64,000 nt of DNA from Malania oleifera (Eukaryota; Streptophyta; Magnoliopsida; Santalales; Ximeniaceae), in assembly GCF_029873635.1 (NCBI RefSeq), contig NC_080422.1, positions 5,870,001 through 5,934,000 of the forward strand. The letters are read 5' to 3'. Below the pieces are notes generated by a model. That model was not told the DNA's origin. It was given only the letters and a program-made list of their open reading frames with translations, and made no database searches. Below are positions 12,461 through 22,404 of the stretch, in pieces (the stretch's first letter is position 1; every line of letters begins with the position of its first letter). The position numbers and the translations under genes are program-made.

Positions 12461-12788
12461 AGCAAATCTCGCAGGATAGTCCGGCGAGATTTGCCACGTG
12501 TCACAACACTACTAGACTCAGGGGGATAAATCTCGCAGCTTGGTCCTGCGAGATTTGCGCCACGCGTCACCTACCCGCTGGAGCTGCGAGATTTGCTCCA
12601 GCCTCGCCACGCGTCACCTTCCCGCTGTTTCTCTCGTTGCCACGCGTCAAAGGCAGAGCGGCCCATCAGTTTAAATCTCGCAGCATGAAGCTGCGAGATT
12701 ACGTGAGCATTACTTTGGGAAAAATTTTCCCAATCAGAGTGTTATTTTATATTTTATTTATATTTAATAATAAAACGGGAAAAAACTC
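12461..12788 (-). repeat. MULE right terminal inverted repeat
   Basis: Inverted copy of 3537-3814 with an extra internal segment around 12500-12580. It contains at least six copies of ATCTCGCAG or its complement in 330 bp. Confidence 0.88.
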
Positions 12789-13357
12789 GCAGGTCTGCAG
12801 TATGTTTTTGTATTCCAAAAAGACTCACGCGCAGCAGCTGTGACCCCTTCACTTCCTTCACCATTTTTGCACTAGCTCCTCACGCCTGCAGCTAGCTACG
12901 AGCCTATGACCCTTCTTTAGCGTGCTGCCCTCCCTCCTGTGACTCCGGTAGCTTCACGATGCTGTTTCTCCGACGAGCTGCCGTTCCAGTGCAAGTATCT
13001 TGGTTTTTTGTCTTGTTCCAGCAAGCAAAAGGGATTATTTTTCAGCATATTGGGCTTTCGGTTTGTACTTACGTTTGTGCTCTATTTTGGTTGGATCTTT
13101 GAGCTCTGCTCTCGACATTTGGTGAGGTCTTTCATCTTACTACATTTGTCATACACTTTTGTGTATTTGAAAGACTTGTGTCTTTTTGTACCCACTTTGT
13201 TCGAATCTTGGTGATAGTGGATTTGGATCGTCGTGTCTTGTGGACATACCTCAACACTTGAGGGAACCACGTTAAATTTCTTGTGCCTCAATTTATTTAT
13301 TTATTTGCATTACACCATTGATTTATTTGTGGGAATCATTCATATTTTTTCCTAACA
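12789..13357 (+). repeat. Copia 5' LTR, right piece
   Basis: This matches 50826-51375 plus 53274-53287 of the 3' LTR. Both copies share ATGTTTTTGTATTC, GTGACCCCTTCACTTCCTT and the GGGAACCACG-type 3' part. It ends CCTAACA, directly before the primer-binding site. Confidence 0.9.
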
Positions 13358-13359
13358 AG

Positions 13360-13371
13360 TGGTATCAGAGC
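13360..13371 (+). promoter_or_regulatory. Primer-binding site of the copia element
   Basis: TGGTATCAGAGC, complementary to the 3' end of initiator Met tRNA, sits two bases after the 5' LTR end. It marks where minus-strand DNA synthesis would have started. Confidence 0.88.
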
Positions 13372-13405
13372 TATGTTCTTTGAACTCATTAGGATTGTGT
13401 AAATC

Positions 13406-14162
13406 ATGGATGATAATGTTGGTCATATGATTAGCTTCAATGGAAGTAATTGGGTAACTTGGAAAACAAAAATGTAAGATCTTTTATTTTGTAAAGATTT
13501 GGATGGACATATTGAGGGTGATAGCTGAAAGCCTCAAAACATTAGTAATGATGAGTGAAATGGGCTTAATAGAAAAGTTGTTGGTGTCATCCATCATGGA
13601 TGGATGATAGTGTTTTTTCATCATGTTTCTACCAAAACTTCGGCATATTGTGGAAAAAATTGGAGGGTCTTTATGATAGAAAGTTGACTACAAATAAAGC
13701 TTTTCTTTTTGAAAATTGGTGAACTTGAAATATAAAGATGATAGTCTTATTACTGAGCATTTGAATGAGATGAAAAATATTATCAATCAACTTGCTACTA
13801 TGAAAATAGTTTTTGATGATAAATTGCAGGTCTTAATGCTTATTAACTCTTTACCGAAAAGTTAGGAGACTTTGGTTGTGACAGTTAGTAATTCGGCTCC
13901 CGATGGAATTGTTAGTATGAACCAAATTACTAGCAGCTTGTTGAATGAAGAAATAAGAAGAAAATCAGTTGGCTCTTCTCATTCAGAGACATTTGTGACA
14001 GAAAATCGGGGGAGAGGTAGAAGCAAGAGTAGATCTTCTCACTGCAATGATAAATCAAGAGGCTGGTCTAGCTTAGTTTCAAAAAATGATATTGAGTGTC
14101 ACTATTGTCATAAGAAAGGGCATATGAAGCGGGAGTGTAGAAAATTGAAATTCAAGGAGTAA
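13406..14162 (+). pseudogene. Copia gag, broken
   Basis: The frame begins MDDNVGHMISFNGSNWVTWK at the ATG at 13406, a typical start of Ty1/copia gag (UBN2-like). Stops and shifts occur between 13470 and 13870. A clean stretch then runs from 13872 (SNSAPDGIVSMNQITSSLLN) to a basic Arg/Ser-rich tail and the zinc knuckle CHYCHKKGHMKREC at about 14097-14138. The protein would form the capsid and bind RNA. It ends at TAA at 14160. Confidence 0.85.
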
Positions 14163-14596
14163 AACAAAGAGAAAATTTTTGAGAAAAAGAATGAAGACAC
14201 AACTTCAGTTGCATCTGTTGGTGATCTTATGGGTTTTGTGATGAAAGTTGCATTAATTTGACAAGTCAAGAGACTAATTGACTTATTGATTCCGGTGCGT
14301 CATTCCATGTTACTTCTACGGAAGATTTCTTCACTTCCTATTCCAAAGGAAGTTATGGACTTGTTCGGATGGAAAATGAAGGTTTATCAAAAATTGTTAG
14401 CATGAGAAATGTTTGCTTGGAAGCAAATCTTGAATGCAAGTTGGTGCTCAAAGATGTGAGACATATACCTGACATTCGGCTAAATTTGATATCTAACGGA
14501 AAGCTTGATGATCAAGGGTTTGACAACCATTTTGGTGATGGAAAATGGAAGCCCACGAAGGGTAATTTTGTGGTGGCTAAAGGCAAGAAGACTAGT
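14163..14596 (+). pseudogene. Copia protease and GAG-pre-integrase region, truncated
   Basis: An aspartic protease motif, LIDSGASFHVTS, is readable near 14280-14320. It is followed by the pre-integrase segment LKDVRHIPDIRLNLIS near 14445-14500 and GNFVVAKGKKTS, after which homology stops at 14597. The integrase zinc finger and catalytic core expected next are absent here and at the other edge (48779). Confidence 0.82.
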
Positions 14597-17500
14597 TGTA
14601 GAAATCCAAACCCAGAAAATAAAATAAAATAAATATAAAAGAGAGAAATGAAGTAAAACAAAAGAAAAAGAAGGAATTTGATTTGGCAGGATCCAAACCA
14701 TCGACAGTTTTCTAGAGGGTGAGAAAACCATCATCGGTTTTCAGTCAACTGGCAGGGTTAACTGCCAAATTGCCGCCGGTTTTCTCCTAAGCTGCCCACC
14801 TATAAATAGAAGTGAGCTCATTTTTTCTTGGAATTTTAAAATCTCTCCTTTTTAGGCTCTGCTAGGGTTTTGGGATTTCTTCATTAAAAGGCTCTTATGG
14901 GTTCTCTCTTGTTCTCGGTTCACTCTCTCTCTCCTCCAGGCTAGTCGATACTCGTAGTTCTACCGGTTCGAAAAGCTAGGGTTTCGGGCCTTTTCGTATG
15001 TTCCGATTTCTTTTTTAGAAATAAGTAAGGGGATTAAGTTAAGCCAACTTTTTTAATGAGTTTGATCTGATTGAAATGTATTTGATGTAAGTATATTTAT
15101 GTTTTCAGTTGTTACTTTGAAAACTGACCGTTCGAAATGGACCTTTTTCAAACTTAGGATATATGATATGATATTTTCAGTAAAAATGAACGGTGGAAAG
15201 TTTGGTTTGACCTTATAAACTAAATATACTATGTTTCTTGGTTGCCTACAGGCTATGTTCAAAATACTGAAATCGTGTGGCAGGTGGATATTATTTTGGG
15301 GATTTTTGTATAACCAAATTTGTGATTGTTTGTGAAATACTGGATCTGTTTGTGAAAAATACAGGGATTTGATATAGTGGTTGTGAACCAAGTTTTATAT
15401 GATAGCCGAGGGTCGGGATTCGATATAGCGGCTATGAGCTGAGTTTTATATGATGGTCAAGGGCCGGGATTATGTTTAGCTGCTATGAGCCAAGATGTAT
15501 CTAACGGTTGTGGGCCGGGTTTTATAATATGACAAATTTTATACGAAATGAGTTTAAAATACAGTTTTTATTACTTAAATTGCATGATATGCTTTAGGAA
15601 CCCTGAACACCAGTTTTGTTATGAGCACAACACCATTGCTAGAGATTCAGTATTTGACCATGTGCGCCCACACTGTTATGGATTGAAGTGTAGGGTGGTT
15701 TTAGCCAATTAGCCTCAGTAGAGGGTGTTCCTACCCTAGAAGTCTGAATTAGGAAGTGGTAATGTAACACCCCGACCCCGAGGGGCCTGGGATATTAACT
15801 TTTTACTACTGATTTACAGCGGAAGCAAATAAACTCGACTTTTATTAAACCAGAGCGCTAATTATTCATGTTACAATTACTTATTTCAAATGAAGAGAAT
15901 TACACAAACGTAAATATCTGAAATCATACTAATGTTTCTAAATAAATCTTTATTTTTCTAATCCCCACCCGCATGCTTGCTAAGCCTGATTTCCGACATG
16001 TCCTTCAGAGTTATCTGAAATAAAATATGATTGGGGTGAGACGACGCTCAGTAAGTAAATAAGATTATTATTAGTGTGTGGCCAAAATGAGCTTTTAAAG
16101 AATTTCATAAAACAATATTTAATACTATAACTTCAAGACTGCTTTTAGAATAAACATAAATTTAAAAATTCCTGCATAAAACTTTTGTCATCAATTTCAA
16201 TAGTAAATTTTTATATTCATATACTATAACTGTTAAATTAAACTTTTAACTTTAAAACTGTAAAAATATTTAATGATAAACATACATATACTTTTCCTTA
16301 TACGTTTTTCTTAGATCGTCATTTAAGCACCAGAATGATTCTTTTCACGTAAACTTATACTTTTCCTTCAAATCATCAGTAACTTGTATACGTAATTAAA
16401 TATGTATAAACATATATTATAAAAACCCACCCTTAGGCCTGTTTGCCGTAAGTCATGTTTACCCCCATGACTGGGTTGTGCGGTCCGAAGACTGGACTTA
16501 GCTGGCTGGCCGACCAAACTAAATCAACGTACGTAAACTTTAAGTGAGATTTTCCTTATTAAGTCCTAGACTTAAACCAGGTGTGCACTCAGGAGAAATC
16601 CACTAACATAAATAACCACTCTGTAAACAGTGTGGGTGCACTCTGATCCGTATAAACTTTAAGCTGCGGTACCAAGCATCTGTAACTTTGAACTTTTGTT
16701 TGCCATAAGGGGTTTTAAAATCATCTTATTATAATTTATGCAATTTAATATAATATCGTGAAAATCTCATCTTTACTTATATTTACATAAAAATGTAACG
16801 TACAAATAAACTCATGCCACACAATTTTTGTGTTAAAAATATATATAATTTTACTTTTGAATAGAAAGAAATGCTGAAAATTTACCCGAGGGGATTAGAA
16901 CATTTCTTAACCCAAAAATAGGTGCAAGTATATTAAAGATAGAATTGATATAATTAAATATGCGTAAAAATAAACTCATGGAAATTTTGTGGAACTAAAT
17001 AACATAATTAAAATTTACATACAAAATAAACTCGGGTATGAATTTAAAATAAAAAGAAACTAACATAATCAAAATTTACTTACCTTCTTCTTTTACCGTG
17101 TGCTACGAACACAATAATTATCTTTAAGAAATGAGATCGGAAAAAGTGGGTGATTGAGAATTTATTCAAAAATTCTCTCTCCACCACAAATTCTTTCACT
17201 CACTAATTCTTCTCTTCCTTGGAAAATTGTTGTGAAAAATGAAAGTTGAGAGCTTCCTATTTATAGGAAAATTTTGGGGAAGAAATGAAATTTGTAAAAG
17301 TGTGGGGAGATGGGTGAAATTATAATTATTAAAAATTAAAGAATGGGCAAGGTATGGGTTGTGTATGGGATAGGGATGGAGGCCATGTGGGAGTGCTTGC
17401 CACCATTCCCATTAAATAATTTTTTTTTTAATTAATTACTTACCTAATTAATCAATTAGTTAATTAATTATTTTACTATTTCATTATTTTTCTTAATCAT

Positions 17501-17712
17501 TATTATCAATATTATTATCATTGTTATTACTTTTAAACTATTTTTAGTATTTCTTTATTTTATTTTTTGAATAAGAATTAAATTTGAATTTTAAAAACTC
17601 ATGTGGGCCCCACACAACTTCGAGACCCAAATGGATCCTGTGTCACTCGAATAACTCTCATATGATTTTATGCATCCTACATAGCTTTGAGACTCGTGTA
17701 AACCTCCATACG

Positions 17713-18011
17713 GCTTCGGGACTCATGTGGGCCCCACACAGTCTTGTGGGTCCCGCATAGGATACCTATATTATTATTATTTTATCATATATTTCTTCAA
17801 ATTATATCAGTTAAAACATTATTTTATGTACTTATTTACGTATATAAACAGTGTCTTGTGGCTCCGGGACTCATGTGGACCCCACATAGTCTTGTGGGCC
17901 CCACATATGATACCTATATTATTATCATCTTATTATGTATTTCTACAAATTATGTCTGTCAAAACACTATTTTATGTATATATACTTATTTACGTGTACA
18001 AACAGTGTCTA
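17713..18011. repeat. Tandem duplication, about 148-bp unit
   Basis: Two adjacent copies share GGGACTCATGTGG.CCCCACA, ATACCTATATTATTAT and TATTTACGT.TA.AAACAGTGTC, with scattered substitutions. Short reading frames across it are artefacts of the repeat. Confidence 0.88.
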
Positions 18012-18209
18012 TCCTGTTTATCCTATGAAATTCCATTTTGACCAGGCCGACCTCCAGGGAGCGACTGAGCCGCAATGGTCTCTGAGCACTCGCTAAGACA
18101 AGGTCTTTCTTAGGCATCAAACATGGAATCAAGGATCCTACAGAAAAACACTTCCGTATTGATATTAACTTAATGACTATTTTTATTATTTTATTATTAT
18201 TATACTTTA

Positions 18210-18210
<1 letters not shown>

Positions 18211-18243
<33 letters not shown>
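18211..18243. repeat. (TA)n microsatellite inside solo LTR E
   Basis: About 16 TA units shortly before the right end of solo LTR E. Confidence 0.9.
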
Positions 18244-18247
<4 letters not shown>

Positions 18248-18826
18248 TAGGTCATCACAGGTAAGGCAATCAGACCCGCAAGCAAGTTGTGGATGCCTGC
18301 AGTTGCAGTTAGCTGTAGATGAATGATTTTGACTTTGTCTGGGTTGATCCCCCAGGGCTTAGTCCTGGTTTCGGGCCACACAACTAGTACCATGGGAGAA
18401 ATAAATGGTGTTTAGTTCCAGGGAATGTCTTTTATGAATATCAATAGATTTATGTAAATGATGTTACTTATTTACTGAAATATTTATACTATGGAAACAA
18501 GATGAGTATTTTCAACGATGTAAAGTGAGTACAATGTAAAACAGCTATTTTCGGTTATATGGAGAATGAATGTTTTCTATAAACACTAAATGCATACTGA
18601 CCACACACTAATGTTAACTTAATCTTCCTTATTGAGAAGTGTGTCACCCCAATATACAAATCATCTTTTCAGGATATACTAGGGATCATGCATAGCAGAC
18701 AGAGAGGTTGAGTTAGAAGTATAGTATGTGTATGTGGGGTGCATGGTTTGAGTTGTTTTTGTTTGCACTGTTTAAATGGATTGTAATATGAATAATTGGA
18801 GACTATTGTGTTAAAGGTAGTTTAGA

Positions 18827-21078
18827 TGTAGTGACCCGATAGAAATTGTGGTATTTTAAATAATAACAGAAAGAGAGAAAATAGAAATGGAAATAGAAAC
18901 AGAAGGAGACAGCGGACTTTGTCAACGAACTCAAAGTAATAACTGAGGAATTTAATCAAAGACTCATCGACGAATACAGGGGATTCATCGACAAGAATAA
19001 CACAGGGTCTCGTTGATGAAGGTATGTATCGTTGACGAGAAAATACTTAGAGAATTTTTGGGCGACTGTGAATTTCGTCGACGAAGGGGAGAGTTCGTCG
19101 ACGAATTTCTTGTTGACCTCATTGACGAGGTGATGTGGCTCGTCGATGAAGCCTAGTGTATAAATAGGGCCAACTTTCATTTTTGGTTGAAATCTTGTGC
19201 AAACATTTCTCCTTGTCTCTCCTTTATGCCCCTCCTCCCTTCTCTCTAAGATCTCGAGCCGATTTTCTATCGGTTCGACGATCTGAAGCCACCACGACGC
19301 TCCTAGGAAAGTTCTCTGCACGTCTGCCGGAGCGGATCGTCGGTGGGGCTGAGTTGGAAACCATCCCAAATCCAGGACAAGGCGTTCTACTCAATATTTG
19401 GTTATTTGACAGTTGTAGAAAGTGTAGTATGCGTAGAAATATAGAACTTTAGTTTTGGGGAATGTTGTTTTTAGAGTGTTGAATAGAGAACCTTGCGGGT
19501 GCAGGACTGTTTGTTTTAGGGGCTTTTCAGGACTCAAGTAAGGGGATAAACTAAGCTATTATTTTATGAAAACTATGTATAATATTATAGCATTTGATTT
19601 CAAAGAAATAAATATATTTATATATGATTTATATTTGGGAAATACGGCTGAAAATGATGGTATGTTAGATATATGAAAAACCTATTTCGTGTGGCATGAG
19701 TAGGAATTACAATGAAAAACTATTTTCTAGGAATGTGTTAATGATACAGATTTTTATAAAGGAAAACCAACGTATGAGCCGAGATTTTGATTTATTTGCC
19801 GGCGTACGAGCCGAGCTATGTGTATGATTTGCCAGCATACGGGCTGAGTTATGGATATATTTTTCCGGCTACGGATCGTGCTATGTATATGATTTGCCGG
19901 CATACGGGACGAGCTATGGATATGATTTGCTAGCGTATGGGCTAGGCTATGTATATTATTTTTCAACGTACGTGCCGAGCTATAGATGTGATTTTTCAGC
20001 GTACGGGCTGAGTTATGGATATGATTTGCCGGCGTACGAGCTGAGCTATGGTAAAATGTGAAATACCAGTGTACGGGCTGATGATTTTCATGATATACGT
20101 ATATATGAAAAATGATATGATTGATTTGATAATTAATGCTATGAAATATCCATGTATCACAGTTTCAGTATATGTTATATGTTATCAGAACTTGGTTGGC
20201 TTGGTCTAGGCTAGCACTTGCATGGTACCGCTGCTATGTGTCCATGGTCATCATGATCATGATATTTGTGTTAACGCCGCTGTATGGAGTGGTGTGATAT
20301 TGGATGGTCGATGTGGTTTTAAGAAGTGTGTGAGCGCCCCTGGTGTACGGACCAGGTCTAGCAGACCCGTCGAACTTACAGACTGTACTTTTGACTTGGC
20401 AATGGTCAGTCAACCAGTGTCAGGTCCCGCCTTCAGGCCACACAATCTAGTCATGTGGGGGTAATACATGACAATAGCCAACTAACCTTCCAGGGATGTT
20501 TGTTTTGTATTATTATTTATATGAGATGAATTATGCTATGGACACCATTATGTTCTGCCATGTTTTGGTTATACATGTTTTTCCTAGAAATGATATATAT
20601 GCAGTTTTACTGGTTATGTTTACAATTATATGTATATCACATAAATACTCATGTTGCCACACACTAGTGTTAGTTTATTTCCCTTACTGAGAGGTGTCTC
20701 ACCCCGAATTTCATAAACATTTCAGAAGCCCCTGATAGGAGAGTGGGTAAAGCTCTGCTGTTATAGTTCTGTTGATCTGCCCTCTCTGAAGGGGGTAAGT
20801 TTTGGCGGGGATGGTTGGATTTTTTGAAAATGTCCCTAGATTTTATTTTTGGGATGTAAAAACTTAAATACAGTGGATATAGTAACTCTCGTATTGTGAT
20901 GGATAGGTTGTGTTTATGATATATTGATTTTATGTTTCCTGCTGCTTAGGCTTCTGCATTGTGTTTCTGATGTATCCCTGGTACCCACGGGTCTAGGTGG
21001 ATTATGATCTACTGAGTTTTGTGATATTAATTTTATTATATTATGGAAAAAAATGTTGAAGATAAGCAGGTCGTCATA
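18827..21078 (+). repeat. Gypsy 1 5' LTR
   Basis: It runs from TGTAGTGACCC to GGTCGTCATA (probably a decayed CACA end), 2252 bp. The array of TCGTCGACGA-like palindromes at 18960-19150 is followed by a TATA box (GTATAAATAG, about 19157-19166). AAGTAAGGGGATAAAC follows near 19535, then a 35-45-bp repeat with TACGGGCTGAGCTATG (19770-20085), and the module CTTACTGAGAGGTGTCTCACC near 20682. Confidence 0.88.
19770..20085 (+). repeat. Degenerate tandem repeat in the gypsy 1 LTR
   Basis: About seven or eight units of 35-45 bp, each with a CGTACGAGCCGAGCTATG-like core followed by GTATATGATTTGCCGG. The solo LTR at 44023-46294 has the same array in reverse near 45060-45240. Confidence 0.85.
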
Positions 21079-21081
21079 GTT

Positions 21082-21092
21082 TGGTATCAGAG
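21082..21092 (+). promoter_or_regulatory. Primer-binding site of gypsy 1
   Basis: TGGTATCAGAG lies just after the 5' LTR end, complementary to initiator Met tRNA. Confidence 0.85.
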
Positions 21093-21374
21093 TCTAGGTT
21101 GCTAGGTTCTGTAGACTTTAGAATGTAGCGGGAATGATACCAGAGTATAGGAAATGATTTAAGGTTGTTCAACAGTCTAGAGGCAGTACTTCCGTTGTAG
21201 TTTCTGTATTTTTCTTGGGGTGACGATTTTAGGAAAACCATAGTAAGCTATTGTCGAGTTGTGTTCCTAGAATGTAGGACTGGGGTTAGGAATAAGTTGG
21301 GAATGCTAAGATAAGTGGTGAGGTTAGGTGGGTAAATTATGAGGATTTCTAAGTTACATTTGTTATTTTTCAGG

Positions 21375-22400
21375 ATGGATCCAAGAGGAAGTAGTGCCCA
21401 TGTGAGTGGTAGTGATGGAGCAGGGCCATCAGGTGTAGCTGGGACCGACTCTGACGTGGTATTACGTAGTGTGGCTCAGCAGGTTATGGCTAAGATCTCT
21501 AGGAGCTCGAGGGAGCATAGTGGTCCCTCAGTTGGCCATGGGTGCACTATAGAAAAGTTTACAAAGATGAATCCTTTGACATTCTCAGGGGGAGTTGATC
21601 CTGCAGCCGTTAAGAACTGGATGCAGGAGACCGAGAAAGTCTTGGCTGTGTTGCAGTGTACTGAGGAACAGAGGGTCCTCTTTGCCACTTATAAACTGAC
21701 GGGAGAGGCCAAGAGGTAGTGGACTGCGGTGAGACTGTTGGAGCAATAGAGGGCGACTCCGATAGCCATTACATGGGACCAGTTTAAAGAATTGTTCTTT
21801 GATAGATATTTCCCAGCTACTGTCAGGGAGGCTAAAGTAGAAGAGTTCCTGAGTCTGAAATAGGGACAACTATCTATCCAGTAGTATGCGGCACATTTCA
21901 TCGAGCTCTCTCATTTCGCCCCATACATTGTCCCTGATGAGGTGAAGAAAGCGAGGTAGTTTGAGAGAGGCTTAAGGTAGAGTATATTAAAGCAGGTGGT
22001 GGTGTTACGGATCGAGGAATTTGCTAAGTTAGTCAACAAAGCAGCCTTGGCAGAGATTAGTGAGCGTCTCGATGCAGAGGAGCAGGGATAAAGGAAGAGA
22101 TCTGCATCTACAGGTTATCAGCAGGGTCATAGACCGAGTCAGTGGAGGAGAGGAAACCATGGCAGAGGGTGGAGACAGGAGACTGGAGGACGCGAGGTTC
22201 AGGCAGTGCAGGGTCGTCTAGTTTGCCAGACTTGTGGTAGGAGACACTGGGGAGAGTGTCGAGCAGGTGGAGTTGTCTGCTATCGCTGTAGTAGATCGAG
22301 GCATATGGTGTGAGACTGCCCTACCCCACTAGATGTAGTTTCAGTTCCCAGACCATACTGGGGAGGGTACCAGTTGCCACGCGAGGGCTAGCAGAGGAAT
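21375..22400 (+). pseudogene. Gypsy 1 gag, broken
   Basis: It begins at ATG 21375 (MDPRGSSAHVSGSDGAG). The retrotransposon gag domain is visible as FTKMNPLTFSGGVDPAAVKNW and VLFATYKLTGEA. A CCHC region, CQTCGRRHWGEC followed by CYRCSRSRHMV, lies near 22228-22320. At least seven stops interrupt it (for example 21717, 21747, 21858, 21882, 21957, 21978 and 22089), most of them TAG where Gln is expected. Confidence 0.86.
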
Positions 22401-22404
22401 ACGG

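Larger units (their letters stand above)
3537..12788 (+). mobile_element. Mutator-like element with long TIRs, transposase and PMD genes
   Basis: The element has inverted ends starting GAGTTTTTTCC and a 10-bp target duplication GCAGGTCTGC at 3527-3536 and 12789-12798. The target is the 5' LTR of the copia element, whose intact counterpart at 50742 onward shows the uninterrupted site. Inside are a decayed mudrA-type transposase (6039-8663) and a decayed plant-mobile-domain gene (8752-10997), both on + strand. TIR type, TSD length and transposase agree on MULE identity. It inserted after the copia element did. Confidence 0.92.
15763..18259 (-). mobile_element. Solo LTR E (gypsy-type, antisense)
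   Basis: Bounded by TGTAACACCCC at the left and GGTCATCACA at the right, with a GGTAA duplication at 15758-15762 and 18260-18264. The LTR module TTACTGAGCGTCGTCTCACC appears in reverse near 16035, so it points to the minus strand. A TATAAATAG-type box in reverse lies near 17260. It contains a tandem duplication of about 148 bp (17713-17860 and 17861-18011) and a TA run at 18211-18243. It has no coding region, which fits a solo LTR left by recombination. Confidence 0.82.
14597..18826 (+). repeat. Gypsy-type LTR fragment D, interrupted
   Basis: The start TGTAGAAATCC abuts the broken copia pol. The body shows features shared by the other gypsy LTRs here: a TATA-like CTATAAATAG near 14801, CT-rich leader, AAGTAAGGGGATTAA near 15024, a short repeat with GGCTATGAGC near 15420-15520, a TTTCGGGCCACACAAC block near 18370, and the module CTTATTGAGAAGTGTGTCACC near 18634. 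It is interrupted by solo LTR E (15763-18259) and then by gypsy element 1 at 18827. Its own 3' end was not found, so it may be truncated. Confidence 0.6.

Noticed and set aside
17727-18041. Open frames with repeated MW.PH.IPI peptides
   Set aside because: Caused by the 148-bp tandem duplication inside solo LTR E; no known domain.
15763-18259. Helitron or MITE instead of solo LTR
   Set aside because: TG…CA ends, a 5-bp TSD and the shared gypsy LTR module fit an LTR; Helitrons lack TSDs and MITEs have longer TIRs.
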